Of a stretch of 64,000 nucleotides of DNA, positions 13,101-26,134 are shown piece by piece. A model generated the notes under the pieces. The model was not told the DNA's origin. It ran no database searches and worked only from the letters and a program-made list of their open reading frames with translations. Each line of letters opens with the position of its first letter. Position 1 is the first letter of the stretch. The DNA is from Echinococcus granulosus (lineage: Eukaryota > Platyhelminthes > Cestoda > Cyclophyllidea > Taeniidae). The stretch is taken from NCBI RefSeq assembly GCF_000524195.1, contig NW_020170496.1, forward strand, positions 1 through 64,000. Direction: 5' to 3'. The translations under genes and the position numbers were made by a program.

Positions 13101-16100
13101 CTTGGTTTGACTGTCTACCAGCCAGTTAATGGAGAAGGCAAAATTTGCTGCAGTATTGGAAACATTGGAGAAGAGTATATGAATGCTGGCCACCAAAATA
13201 TGCGAACGTATGCCAACTCGAATGATAGTAGTCAAGGTAGTTTATGGATTCACTGGTCACGTCTGAATTCTCTGTGTAGCACTGCACAGTGCAAACGGCC
13301 TACATGGAGATGGAAAAGGGTGGGAAGGAATTGTGATAGGCGTCGCAGGAATGTGGGCCTCTACTCCGGAAATTTGTCAACGGATTGGCATCGTGTATGC
13401 TCAGGAATGCTGCATAGGGCCGAAAATTTATTCAGGTGGGTAATGAGGCACTTACGCACTTACGCCACAGCCTTAAATGTGCGATGGTCTTCGCACAATG
13501 TTGCGGTCCCAACATTTGTTTGCCGTACGCTGTGGAAAGGTGACAGCTAGGGGCTGTTGGAAGATTACCCTGTACCCAAGGTCGGCATGTATTGAAAGTG
13601 TAGTTTGGCTACTTTGACTTTAGTAAGAGGGAGAAGTCATCTTCCAGTTGATCGGCGAGATCATTGACTAGAAGAATGTGATGCGCAAGGTGGTGTTGCA
13701 TTGTCACAAAGGACATTGGATGCACGAGGCTGGTGAAGTGAGTAAGCAGGATAGGGGAATCTTAGTGAGTCTTGGAAACCGAAGGAAGGCCAATCGACTT
13801 GGTCGATTTGTCTAAAACAGTGATTGCAATAGCACTGTTGGGGAGCTGTCACACGTGAACACGACGCAGAGGCGTGAGAGGAAGTAGACACAAAGGTTGG
13901 GATGATGGATAATGAGGATTAAAAGCAGAAACAAAGAGGGGTGCAGCGGACTAATGTAAAGAGAAAAGCCTTTGTTGATGCCCGTGACCAATGACAAGTG
14001 ATAGGCTGATGTGTGAAAGAGCGTTTTACTCTACGCCTAGAGAATGTAGCCTATGAGTATGAGATGGCATTGATTAGGTGCAAGTGGAATAGCATTAACT
14101 TTGTCACCAGCGTTGACAAAGAAATTCTGTAGGGTACCGATATAATGTAGATGGAAGGTGCAGCCGGAGATATGGGGAGTGGCATCCGTTGCCATCACAG
14201 ATTTTGCTAATGTGATTGCTGAGTTCGTTTACTTTGGCTCGTTAGACCGATTAGCTTATTTCGGCTGGTTGCTGTAGAAGCATAGTAGTTGGCACTTCCT
14301 GCCTATGTGATTGAAGCGATGCTGATAGTAGAAGACCTCTCTGAAAAAAAAGAAGAAAGGGCTAAATAGACGGGTAGTGATTTGCTCGGCCGAAGAATCG
14401 CAATCTGGAATAAGACATAGAATGCACTAGTGTGTACAATTGAAATGCTTGTGCACTCACCCTCACTTGCAGTACTTCCAGTGTGGTGAGTTTTAAAGGC
14501 AGTTTAAGAAGTAACGACACTTGATGCATTAAGGAGGAAAAAAGGACCATTTTCGTATATCGTCGGCAAATACCTTTCAATAGGAATATTAACACTCTGT
14601 CACTGACATTTTTCTTGCTGCATGGAAAATATTCTTTGTCATTGTTGAACTTAAGGGTTACGGTGATAGGCAAAGTACCAAAGTGATTACTCTATTTCTC
14701 ATAAATAAACAAGCCAGTCCTTCTTGTTGAAGGTTGGATGTAGTGAGCCTTGCCTCAATGGTAGCAGAAAGAGAAAAATTGTGTAGGTTTGTCACATTGA
14801 CCGCAAACTAAGCACTTCGAATCTTTCTCTTATCGGTAGAATAAAAGCAACTCGTCTGCTACAGCTAAAGTAAGCGCGCCGAGATATCCCGGTTCCAGTT
14901 GCACGACTAAATTTCATTGTCATTTTATCATCTGAAGGGACGCTGAGACCCATCTGCCTGATTTATAAAAGCCGTGTCTTACAAGGGTGGGCAAAGTTAT
15001 TTCTTCTTTTACATCCTTCCACTAAATGAAGTTAGAAGTCTTGGCTCCAAACTTCAATGTGCATCACCGATTCCATTGCTGGTGGTCATCTCATATGAGC
15101 AACTGGGGCCCTATCCGTATTCATTCGTATGGCCAGGTGGTTAAAAATAGATGCGTGTGGGGAGAAATCCACCAAAGCAGCACACTAGTCACCCACCTCC
15201 ACAACTCAATTACAGAAGACTGTCATATGAGGTAACGACATTTCACCTAAAATGGCTATGACACCTGACTTCCTCCATTGTTACGACCCAAGTTGAGCAG
15301 CAGCAAATGATCCTTAAAAGTTCAAATTTATTTCAAGCATTATTACTAATGCTGAGTTTCCCACATCGAGAAGCCTAATATTTCTCGAAGTGTGTGTGAA
15401 GACTTCAAATCATCGGAAGTTATATTTGAAGACTTTAAGTTCTAAGCATCTGTGAAAACTTCTGCTGTAAACATGGTATGAGAAGGGTTTATATGGTTTA
15501 AATTTACACCTCTTTAAGTAACCCCGACTCCAATTCATTAACCAGTGGCCACATTTTTTGTCTTACTCCACCATAAACTGACAATGGATTTTCTAATCCT
15601 TGACTCTTTCCTGATCCATTCATCCACCCATGTGCCTGTTGTGAAGGATTCACTAATGTAGACTTCGTAGGTGGGAGCTGCAGCGATTGACGAGTGGTTG
15701 GATGGAGGGATGGTCTGAAAGTATTGTGATGTAGGCGAAATTTTTCCCGCATATTACAAGTGAGAGTCAATGAAACTGTGAGATTAGCGCGGTCGACAGG
15801 TCCAAACAACAATTTCAAGCCTCAGCTAAAAAATCAGCTGCACGATGGTCACTGTTAAAGGTGTATCAGTTTCTTCGGAGCTGAAGTTCTCTTGGTTTCA
15901 GCAAGAAAGAGGGTTGAACAGAACTTGGGAATCAGCTACTACAAAGTGATCCTGAACACCGATTCCCACAGCGTGTCTATTTCCGATCCGCTAATAAAAT
16001 GCGTATCACAACCTCGAGATATCGGATGGATAGTTTGTTCCCTGCTGCAGTAATCCTGAAACATATCAACAAGCAAAGAGACGTTGCCTTACCTGCCTCT

Positions 16101-19100
16101 ATAATTCACAAATTGCATTCTTCTCCCCACATATCTGTGACGATATGCCACTAGTCTTAGACACATCTGGGAAGAATCAGTCTACTTTAACTCCAATTAT
16201 TTAGTTACTTGGCTCCATTTGAAGAAGAAATACTTCAAACATCCCTGAGTGATGCATGCGGGAATTAAAAGAAAGAACTTTAAAAGATTTTGTATAGAGG
16301 TATAAATTCGCCCACACATATGCCATTAGGCCAGCAAAAATAAAAAAGATGAGAGCAGACACCCAAAGTAAGGGGGTGGCTAAGGGATATGAGAAGAAAA
16401 CAAGAGATTCTGAGCGGAAAGCAGAGGAGAGGATTTGTATTGCAACTTTTCCACAACTTAACCATTAGAATTAAAAAAGGAAGCACAATTGGCGAAACTA
16501 CAATAATCGTAAATATTTTGTTGAAAAATAAAAAAATAGCTTTAACACGCTTTTTTAACAAAAGATGTCTTGTTTTATTAAACCGTGGAAAGGCCCTTGC
16601 CAGATATCGAGGTAGTTTTGGCTCCCAATCAAAGTAGAATGAATGCAGCACGGAGGGAATAATCATTGGTTAAAACATTAATATGTAGATTAGCATTGAT
16701 AAAATAGGAAGAGGTCGTTTTGACTTAAAGAGACTGTATGATGTCGGCAAAGAAGGTTGCATCAAGAGACAGTTCCAAGACACGAACCATGGACAATGTC
16801 CAAATTTGCTGAAGAATCCAGGGCTTCCGTGTCAGACATTGATAGCACCAAAACTACACCTTGCTCGACCATCACCTTGGAATGAAAGTCTCCTGATTTA
16901 TACAGGGTTGATCGCTATTCGCGTTGCTCTTAATTTTCATCACTGTATAAGGTACATTTTATGAATTATTCATCCGTTATTTGCATATCCTTCCCTTTAC
17001 CTTTCTCTACCATATTGCCGCCGGCTTGATTGAGCAGTTATTACCAGCAATTGTGATGGGCATCTCTGAGGTTGTCGAAAAAGGAACTTGATCAGTTGTT
17101 GGTGGACTGCCTACTGTAACTTTCATCAGGGTGACCGTACGGTTGGCGCGAATACTGTCATTATAGGAAAATGGCTGTTGCCTAAACACTGTTTATTTTT
17201 TACGAAATCTATAGAATGAAGTCGTAAGGAATTCAAGCAAGACAAATCTAGGCAGCTGGCTGCACAAGCTACACTGACGCTTGCAGTGGGTCTTCGGAAT
17301 CTCGCTAGGTCTGGTTAAGGCAGCTCTACCGTGACGTTTCAGTAGACTTTTTTTGCTATTTGAGGTTGGGAACATGCTGGTCCGAGTAGAGCATTGTCGC
17401 TTAGCATACCCAGCCCGGAAAGCCTAATGTTTCGTCCTACTTCCTCCTCCAAATGGCGCAGAATAATTTGGACCCAAATGAAGGTCATTTCTCAGTTGAA
17501 TATTCTTCGATTTGGAAGTGCATGCTATCTTTTGTTTTCCGTGTCACCTGAGCTACGAATATTGTATCTCAACATACCTTGCATCAACGGTACATTTTTT
17601 TGCGTCCGCCATATTTCCTTCCATTAGTGTAGGCACTGCAGCCTGTTCTTCATATTTCTCTGGGTATGATTTGGCAGTCATTTCCTACACGTGGGCCAAC
17701 GAACATTGAGGTAGCCATCGCAATAGCTGTGTGTTGTAGTTATCTGTCCGTGATTTTACGCGTAGCTCTGGTAACTAACTGGCCTTGACCTTCCAGTGGT
17801 TATCAGTAGAGTTGCAGTAAATCTCTGCTTGATATGCACCAATCAGGAGGGAGTAAACCGGCAAGAGGATGACCTTTTCGAATGTTTGGAGTTTAGCCAC
17901 CAAGATAATCGTCAAGAGAATTGAGAAGGCGCTTAAACCTGCGGATGCTAGTGTCTCCAGTAAATTGCGGTGTTTTGATCATTGTGCTAGCTTCTGCCAC
18001 AGTGATTCCATGTGAAGTTTGCCAACGATACTGAAGACCTTCCGATACATTTTCTGATATATCAAGACCCCCTCTTATTTCCCCATCGTACCATAGTATG
18101 TAATACTGTCTACTATTTTTGCTCTATTTTTTATATTCTAAGTGCGTGATTGTAGTTGAAACCTACGGACATAAGGCATTGACCACTGCACCCTTCCGAA
18201 TTGAACCTATGCGAACAACAGGGAGGAAACTTAAGGCTAAAGGGCATTGATTCTAAATATTTCGCTTAGGCATTAGACTCCACCTCCCCAACTTCTCGGC
18301 CTGATTGAAGCAATGGCGTATGCAGACTTACAAGATGAGTGACCTTTCGCGACATTGACCATTCCCTTCGCCACAGGCCAAGTACATGGCTAGTCTACCC
18401 GCACCATCACACGAAGTCCCCAACCTTTCTCAATACAACTTGTTGTTCAGCTCATTGAGGGATCTCTATCCTTCCTAAGCCGGACACAAATTCTGCTATC
18501 TTTTAAGAGGCTATACTTCTTCCGTTATCGCTCTCTTCGCAACCAGCCTGAAACTTCCGGATTTCACTTATCTGGTGAGGACTGAAGCAGAAATACGAGC
18601 AGACTGGTGACTGTGTATTGAAGCTGTTTCCTGTAGGGTGTACAAAAGACCAAGATATGGCTTATTACTTCGGTCTTTGGCGTTTAGTAGTATCTTGAAT
18701 TTAAATGTGATCTTCCTGCTTTGCGTATGCTGGTTTGCTACAAAGTTGGGGAGTGGGAAAGAGTGCTTCCATTGGTTACTTCAAGTCCACACGCTGTATT
18801 GCCACGCAAAGTAGTTTTAAGTGAAAATAATGATGATTGAGGTCTGTACCCTAAACTCAGAACAAGCGTGGTTTCCAAAAGCTCTTACTGCATGACATCA
18901 TTTTCCCATCTTATGCGATCTATTCCAACCCTGTCGCATTCTGTTGGTAATGGCATATTACGCTGCCTCATTCTCCATGCCATATTTTTAACCATTTATA
19001 CCAAGGAAATGTACTTCTAATCCACGATGACTCTACTAACCTAAATTCAAACACCTGGCAACGCTATTTAAACTGCATATTCTCGATGCCGACTGGCGTA

Positions 19101-20931
19101 GGTGGCTCAATGTTTTGTGTAAAAATTCGGGGGAAGTAGGAGGAATTATACGGGTACTGAAGATGTTTCCCTTGAACCTATGCAGCATCTCAACACCTAC
19201 AACTGGTTGCCAAAATGAATGAATATTGAGGATTGCATTTGCAGGTAAATGTCTAATTCTTTGATCAGTAATAGAAACACATTTGCTGGAACTTATGACA
19301 AACCACGTTGATTAAACGCCTACATGAAATAAGTGGGATCCAGATGTGAAGACAATATGGTTCGATGTCAGAAACTGTTGTTAGCCACCAAGTGAGAATA
19401 AAAACAGACGTTTTCCATCATTTATTTGAAAGTGCTATTAATGCAAGAGAACTATACAATGAACTGGTCTTTTATTGTGAGCGTGCGTGCGAATCAGTCG
19501 ATTAAATCAAGTAACCAAAATAAGAACCGTGATTACCTAACACTTGTCCAAATCAATATGCTGTCACTCACGCCAAACTATTACAAATCTTAATATAAAT
19601 TAATAGCCAATATAATGGTGTGTATCAGAGGTAAAAATGACATGTGCGCAAATCAGATTGATCAGTTAACAGACCATAGGCTCGTGCTCCAAATGTGCCA
19701 TAGGTCATCCACTCGGCATCCATCCATTCTCCATCCTCAGGTTGGCAGCTACGCTTAGTAATATCACCGTGGCTGCTTTTGGATAATCCAGCTCTCGCTG
19801 CCTCCGCTAGGAAAATGCAGAGAAATAGTGTAAAAGTGTGTTAAAGCAAAGAACGACGATGATACGAACCCCTGCTCCCCAACCCAATCAACACTCACCA
19901 TATGTGTATGGCCCTATTTTTTTAGGCCTGTACAATCCATCCCGACTGTAGACGTCGTGGTCATCAAATTGACATATCGACGAAAGTGGCACGGGGCAGC
20001 GGGTCACACAACTTTTCTCGCAACTCTAGAAGGGTGTATCAAAAATGCGCCTTTAGAGACTGCTGTCAATTCACTCTATGAGCTGTTGAAACAAGCAGGT
20101 TGCTTCTTAACAGAAGTCTCCAGTCCATCGGATACACTTTGCTTCCTCTTCTTCCTCTCATGCAGCCCACACTGCTAAATGTTTCACTTATCAGGCTATT
20201 CTCTCTCCAAGCTCGCCATGTCCAAATGTCTTCGTCTATCACTCTGGAGTCGAATCAGAAATAGGCCCACACAAGTGATATTTCTGGAGAATTTGACTTT
20301 AATTTGATTAACTATCATTTGATGAAGAATATTTCTCCACCATTGAATCAGAAGTCAATTCTCTAGTCATACGCAGTTTTATCATTTTGAAGCAAAAGCT
20401 TCTAGTCGACTTCGAATTAAATGAATAAATAAGCAAATAGATAAATGAATGGCAAAATAAATCAACGTACGTCTCCTGTATGAGATGAGCTACCGCAGTT
20501 GCAGCAGGTTGTCGCTACAGGCTTACGAGGAGAATCTACCACCACTGGTTTACCGGGTTTCGTCTAATGCATATTTTGTAACAATTAAGCAGTCTCCACT
20601 AACACATTATAAAGGTGGGTCAAAGTTTACATACCGTGTGTCTGTACTGCCGCCAGATGTCTGGACAAGCCTAAAAGCGAGTAAGAGAGGGACACAGAAT
20701 AAACTTGAGGTGCACCGCCGCCTCAGTTTCCCATATAAGAAAGAAAATATTTTGGGGTGACCTCGAGCCACTGTTGCCATTTAGGTTTGATCAAATTATG
20801 TCCATACAAATGAGCAGATTTGATTTAGGTAAATAATGCGTTAAGCACAACCGACAACATCTGCGTGAAGCGAACAGCCTGGGAATAGCTACAGATGGCC
20901 GTGAAATCATAACCGCGTGACCCGAAAATCA
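10171..20931. other. Gene-poor region, no supported gene
   Basis: About 10.8 kb with only short overlapping ORFs. The longest (13107-13550 plus, 15504-15818 minus, 16280-16666 minus) lack family motifs and paired splice sites that would make them convincing exons. No tRNA-like cloverleaf, CRISPR or long repeat was noticed. Short homologies to the LTR-like element occur near 19384-19400 (CACCAAGTGAGAATAAA). Confidence 0.45.
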
Positions 20932-21405
20932 TGTTGTGAAATGACCCCCTAACCTACCCTCCTTACTGCACAATGGATTAGGAATTAGCTTACATCCTGA
21001 TTACATGAATGAAACAGTGGCAAGACACGAATGTTATGAATGACTGAGGGAAATTACTGACTGGTCATTTTATTTGCTGAATTGTAGTAAGCATTTATAA
21101 GCAGACCAACTCCGTACCTGTCCTCATAAAAGGCAGCATCATCTAAACCTAGACTATCTAACAACCTCCAGCCTAGAACCAACACCAACAAAAGCAACAA
21201 ACAAGACCTCTGATATCATGTCATGTCATGTCAGTAAACAGTAGTCAGGATTATTCCAAATCCTGACTGATAACCGTGCGCCTAGATGATATATGGTATG
21301 TAGTCACCAGGTGAGAATAAATGTTTATTGGAGCATGATGTTCCCTCATCGGTGAATGCGTCTATAGTGGAAAGACAGTCTTGTAAGAACAAAACCATCA
21401 CAACA
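20932..21405 (+). mobile_element. Putative solo LTR of a small retrotransposon
   Basis: 474 bases bounded by perfect inverted ends TGTTGTGA ... TCACAACA, the TG..CA layout of retroviral-type LTRs. Inside, in the order expected for U3-R-U5, are a TATA-like TTATAAG near 21095-21101 and a polyadenylation signal AATAAA at 21316-21321. There is no internal coding region and no second copy in the window, so this would be a solo LTR. Taeniid tapeworms are known for abundant TRIM elements, which fits. Against it: I see no matching target-site duplication (flanks AATCA and TAAGG). Confidence 0.4.
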
Positions 21406-21590
21406 TAAGGGTGGTGTTATCTTTTGCTGTTAATAATAGACACGCATTTACATCCTACTGCTGCCGATCATGGACATTACCCACGTTTGGGAGGAAAGCC
21501 ATACGCGATGCGGTGGTGTAAGTGAATCTCAGCTAGTTCAAATGAAAGGATAGCTCAGAAGAAACAAAGATGAAAGGCACATGAACTCAC

Positions 21591-22316
21591 ACTGCCTGTA
21601 TGGCCCCGCCGTTTACATCGGCGACAATTAATTTTCCTCAGGAGTTTCCTATTTGGGCAGCAATAATATTCGTGTCCAGGTGAATGACATATGTCACACA
21701 ATAAATACGTGCAGCAGTAGGAACTGTGGGTCGTCCAAGCGCAGAAGTGGCAAGGCTGGGGACCCTATTTTAAATAGAGAGAAAGGCAAAAATAAATGGC
21801 GACAATGGACTGCACTACAACGCTCTCCAATGCAATGCGAAGTGCTGCAATGGAATATGGCTCGCTTACCTTAGTACAGAACCTTGCTATATGGCCATCG
21901 CGAAAGCAACTGTAGCAAGGGCCTCTGTGGAACTCCCTGTCGTGCCTTTTAAGTGATGGATCCATGTCGCAGGGGTCCAGCCTCCATTGTTTTGGATCTG
22001 AGGGCATATCCTTGCATCGCTCTTCGAAAAATTTCTTTGTATCATCAAGGTCGACCATCGAGGATGGATTTCGACAGCCTATAATTACATCTAGTCCCTC
22101 CACTTTGATAAAAGCATTTTCATCATCAGCCTCCCATCGGCTTTCACTTACGTTACATTTATTACTTTCGTTCACGACGCCATTCACTCTTTCTTCAGCT
22201 TGTTTTAGCACATGTTTTGGAGCAATGCCGCTGAAGGTAAGGTAGAGAGCATCCATCAGACACGACTGACTGTCTGAACCACCTTCGCTGCTATACTTTA
22301 GTTCGTCGCTATACAT
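21591..22316 (-). CDS. Multi-CCHC zinc-knuckle protein, ZCCHC7/Air1-Air2-like (partial 3' end)
   Basis: Two exons on the minus strand: 22316-21870 (149 codons from ATG) and 21764-21591 (58 codons), joined in phase 0 across a 105-bp GT-AG intron. Knuckles of form C-x2-C-x4-H-x4-C are visible with Cys/His at 134/137/142/147, 154/157/162/167 and 172/175/180/185. A fourth starts with C196, C199 and H204 and is cut by a strong GTGAGT donor at 21590. The tandem array and the WRLDP..RH segment before knuckle 1 match the layout of ZCCHC7 and yeast Air1/Air2, RNA-binding subunits of the TRAMP complex that feeds nuclear RNA to the exosome. The N-terminal ~130 residues are acidic and divergent. The exon supplying the last Cys was not found; the LTR-like element begins 185 bases downstream. 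An acceptor-like site (TTTCAG) above the ATG could indicate another 5' exon. Confidence 0.72.
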
Positions 22317-24184
22317 TGCCAACCCAAAGGCCACAACACTGTGAAGCACAATGCGAACTGAAATGACCCCATCAATGGCAGTGTATAAGTACCCCGACTC
22401 ATTGCGACCTCACCTTCACATTCCCAAATGATCGCGAATACGGTCGATTTAAACAAACTGTCCGCATAGTTACACAATAATTACCCACTTCTTAAGCTCA
22501 CTGGTAGAAAATAACGTTTCGTTTTTGTTATAAAGTGTCACCATAATGTAGTGTCTATTTTTGTTACCACCTTAGCATTTGTCACTTTGTGCAACGTATA
22601 CGCATTTCTAAGGTGTGCATTACAAGAGTAGTCAAGCAAAGCCGGTGAATCCCTTGAAATTAAATAATGAAGCAATTTTAAAGCACTTAACTTGATCGTT
22701 TTTAATCTCAATATTACACATGCTTGTTTGAATGTACACTCTAGAGTGGGCCAATTCGGTGACAAAGGCGGTGTCATCAATTGGCCAGTAGGAAAAGGAG
22801 GAGCCGGGCTCTGCTTCTTCCCTATAGGTTTGCTTATGTAACCCCGCGTCTCTTCAATGCATGATGTTTTGCTCTATCCACGACACTCTCGATCCAAGGT
22901 TATGAAATCGAGGGTAGGGGTGTGGCGTTCCGCGCCTTCACTGGGAGACTACTAGCACGGCCTAAAGACTAGTGGCCCATGAAATAGCGGGAGTGCATCC
23001 CGCAGGCTGAAGTACCTGGGTGGTTAAAATAATTGAACGTTTAAAATTGATGTCAAATTCTTACTAAGTTTATCTCTTGTTTTTATGCTGTCCACGACGC
23101 TCGTCTTGGTCAGCCTCCTACGCCAGCCAATTGATCTTTGTGTATGCAGGAAGGTAGTTTTTCCCAACGTCACTGAGGCCTCTCAACGAATTCGCTGTAG
23201 CTGGAGTTTTGCTCTATCTATGAGCTGAATTTTGGGAATGGAATTGCAATAGCTTCATAGAACTCAAAGTCGGACAATGCTTGACAGCAAAGGCGTAGTT
23301 GAGGTGGTATCTTCTTATGTAATGTACACCAGGAGATGCTCGAGGCCCTACAATCCGTTGCATTTGCGTCAACAATATGGAGGCTGATGGAAAAGCTTCC
23401 CTTTCTCCAGAAAAAGAACGGAGTCCTCCCGTTATTTTTTAACAACTTAATCGCTCCGCATAATTAGGAATAACACTTTGTCCATGAGTGTTGGATACCT
23501 AATGGCATGGTTACCGTTTTCAATACGGAACTATTCACTTGATGGAGAAAATCAAAACCGTCGGCGTCATTTCAAACATTCACTTAATTTGTACATCCCC
23601 TATTTTGTCGAGGTTTATCAAAACTACTATTCGCTCTTCTTTTTCCAGGTAGCAGAACTTCTGACAAAGACGGTGTACAACCCGCCACTTAAAGTTGCAT
23701 GGATTTAGCACATAAGTAGTATATTCTGCATGTGTGCGTTTGTTCTTTTGCACAGACCGCAAAAGGATTTCTAAGCGCTCATCACGTGGACGGCGTCACC
23801 GAGCCTAGAGCTGATAACTGGCAATACTTTTGTCCTAGTCGTAAAGTGGAACTTCTGGTCCACTTTCGCATAGCAGAGTGGAAAGTGTTTTGGAGACGAA
23901 ATGAGAGGCGGAGTGTTACGACAAGTTTCAATCGTTGACTACGCGACGCATAGTGTCTGCGCCTCTAGGAGTGCAGAAACCTAGTTCAAACCTACATTGA
24001 AGGGACTTTTATGGGGACCGGATTGTTGTACACGTCCTCCCAATCCTAATTTGTTGTGGACAAGCACTGCCACCCAATTTAGACCCTTTGCACTGTTTTT
24101 CTCACCCAAGGCATCATAAGACGAATGGGTGTGTGCGTCAAGATGGAGCTCCATCGTGAGTGCATAGAGGGGCCGCTAGACTGT
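22317..24184. other. Intergenic stretch upstream of the zinc-knuckle gene
   Basis: No convincing gene. Short ORFs (for example 23478-23708 plus, 22538-22780 minus) have no motifs. Variants of a TTTTGCTCTATC element occur near 22870 and 23208, suggesting degraded repeat material. Confidence 0.4.
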
Positions 24185-25180
24185 CCGCAGAAATAACATG
24201 AAGAGAACCAAAATACCAAAAGAAATTTCGAAACCACGAGAAATTAAGAGCCCACATAACTACCTTAATGCTAAGCGTGACCAGCCTTCCGTTCGCGCGT
24301 CAACCACCACACTGTAATCTTTGTTGCTAAAACCAACGGTAGTCACGAACGAGCAAGACACCCCGGCGTAAGCGTGGGAACACTATTCAAAGTGGCACCG
24401 CCCCTATTCCGTCCACCCTCCTTTTTTTGATACCGTCCAGCCCTTTACATGGGTACTAGTGATGGACCAGAAACGCACGGTGGTAGCTGTTATCCCGCGA
24501 AACCCACTTCCCCGCACACATTGCCAGCAGTAAATGACCCAACCGCAATACCACTTCAGTGCCTGACCGATCCACCGTGAAACACATAAGACTTTTCAAC
24601 CAGATACAGCCCCGACAGAGCTGTCCCGAGCATACACGAAGCTGGCCATCGGAACCACGCGCCCCAAGGGGGTAGCCCGAGCCTGGAACCCAACCATTAG
24701 ATTCAGAATTTTGTTCCTTTTAGCTAATTCCGTCCAAAGTCATCACTGATTAAGTAGTCCGACGTCCCCAGCGGCGAGTAAACCCAGCAGGAACCTAAGA
24801 AATATGCTTTTTGCGGAGGGCGCATTCAAAGCAGAAACAACGCGAAGACCGAAGACCCACTTACCTTGCTTCACCGTCACTCCAAGAGAGGCCGAGTAAC
24901 ACGAAGCAATTAACCGAGGCGAACAGCTCGCGAAGAGAATCGGCACCGGAAACCAGATAAATCTCTCTAATAGAGAGAACGAACTCAAGAATAGAAACTC
25001 TAGCCATCTATCCTAGAAACCAGTAGCCCTGGGCACATCTCCGCTGCCGACTACTGAGCCGATACCTACCTCCAGAGTAAGAAAAGTCATGCATAAGACC
25101 AACTCAGAACTCATACATCAAAGACGAGGCCGACACAAATGGTAGACACACTGTGCACACCGACTCACATAACTGGTACG
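24185..25180. other. A/C-rich, T-poor non-coding segment next to RPS2
   Basis: About 1 kb in which A plus C make up roughly 65% of the plus strand, unlike the balanced sequence around it, with no long ORF on either strand. It lies just beyond the 3' end of RPS2, so on the RPS2 coding strand it is G/T-rich. Function is unknown: it could be transcription-associated skew, an inserted element or an unannotated RNA. Confidence 0.5.
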
Positions 25181-25302
25181 AAGACGCTTCGTTCTCGTTT
25201 GCATAAAGTGAAAAATTACCGACAATATAATAACTTTAGCAGCATAAACCCGTGATCTTAAGGAAACAAAACCACAATAAAGAATATATTTCCACTCCAA
25301 TT

Positions 25303-26134
25303 TTACGCAGTCTGTTTCCCGATATTGCGGAGATACGCCTCATGCTCCACGAAAACGTGCTTCTGGGTCGGGACCACAGACCACAGATCAGGCGTAAGGT
25401 ATTCGTAGGTTTTCCTAATAGCAACATAGGTGGCCTTGGCTAAAGAAATGTTGAGGGAATTAGTAGAATTTGATCATACCGAAATTGCCAAGAGTTGCGG
25501 TTTGTCCACGAGCGCTGGTGTATACATCTTCAATACCCGCCATCGAAAGCAGTTTTTTGGGAACTGGTGCACTGACTATCCCAGTTCCTCTAGGTGCTGG
25601 GATCAGTCGCACCAAGACAGAACCACATTTGCCAGTCACCTTGCAAGGCACGGTGTGTGGCTTGCCGATCTTATTACCCCAATAACCCTTGCGAACTGGG
25701 ATAATTGAAATCTTGGCTTGAAGAATGGCACCACGAATGGCCGTGGCTACCTCCTTAGCACACTTTACTCCAAGACCCACATGACCATTATAATCGCCCA
25801 TGGCCACGATCGCCTTAAAGCGAGTGCGCTGACCCGCACAGGTCTGCTTCTGCACTGGCATGATCTTCAGAACCTCGTCTTTGAGCACACTTGAACCCAA
25901 AAGCGTGTCGACGATCTCAGCCTCCTTGATGGGGAGACTGTACATGTAGATCTCTTCCAAGGAGGTGATCTTTTTGTCTTTCACCAGGCGACCCAGAATG
26001 GTGACTGGCTTCCACTCTGAATCCTTGCCCAGTCGGCCACGACCTCCACGCCCTCGACGACCACCACGACCTCTACCTCTCCCACCAAAACCTCCTCTAA
26101 AACCGCCCCTTTGTCCAGCAGGGGGAGCACTCAT
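25303..26134 (-). CDS. RPS2: 40S ribosomal protein S2 (uS5)
   Basis: Two exons: 26134-25480 (ATG; 218 codons plus one base) and 25439-25303 (stop TAA), giving 263 residues. They are split by a 40-bp intron (donor G|GTATGA, acceptor TTTAG) that restores the conserved GNFAKATY sequence. The order is an N-terminal Arg/Gly-rich tail (residues ~9-34), the [17 protein letters not shown] motif, then the S5 double-stranded-RNA-binding and S5 C-terminal domains ([44 protein letters not shown]). The protein sits near the mRNA entry of the small subunit and contributes to decoding fidelity. It is about 30 residues shorter than the human protein, mainly at the N terminus. An acceptor-like TTTTGTAG ends 21 bases before the ATG and may mark a 5'UTR intron or a trans-splice site. 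The neighbouring MADS-box gene is transcribed divergently. Confidence 0.96.

Noticed and set aside
13107..13550. 147-codon plus-strand ORF
   Set aside because: Composition looks random (Arg/Trp/Cys-rich), with no family motif.
24760..24810. Large-subunit rRNA-like motif GCGGCGAGTAAAC
   Set aside because: Surrounding sequence does not follow the rRNA order or conserved blocks.
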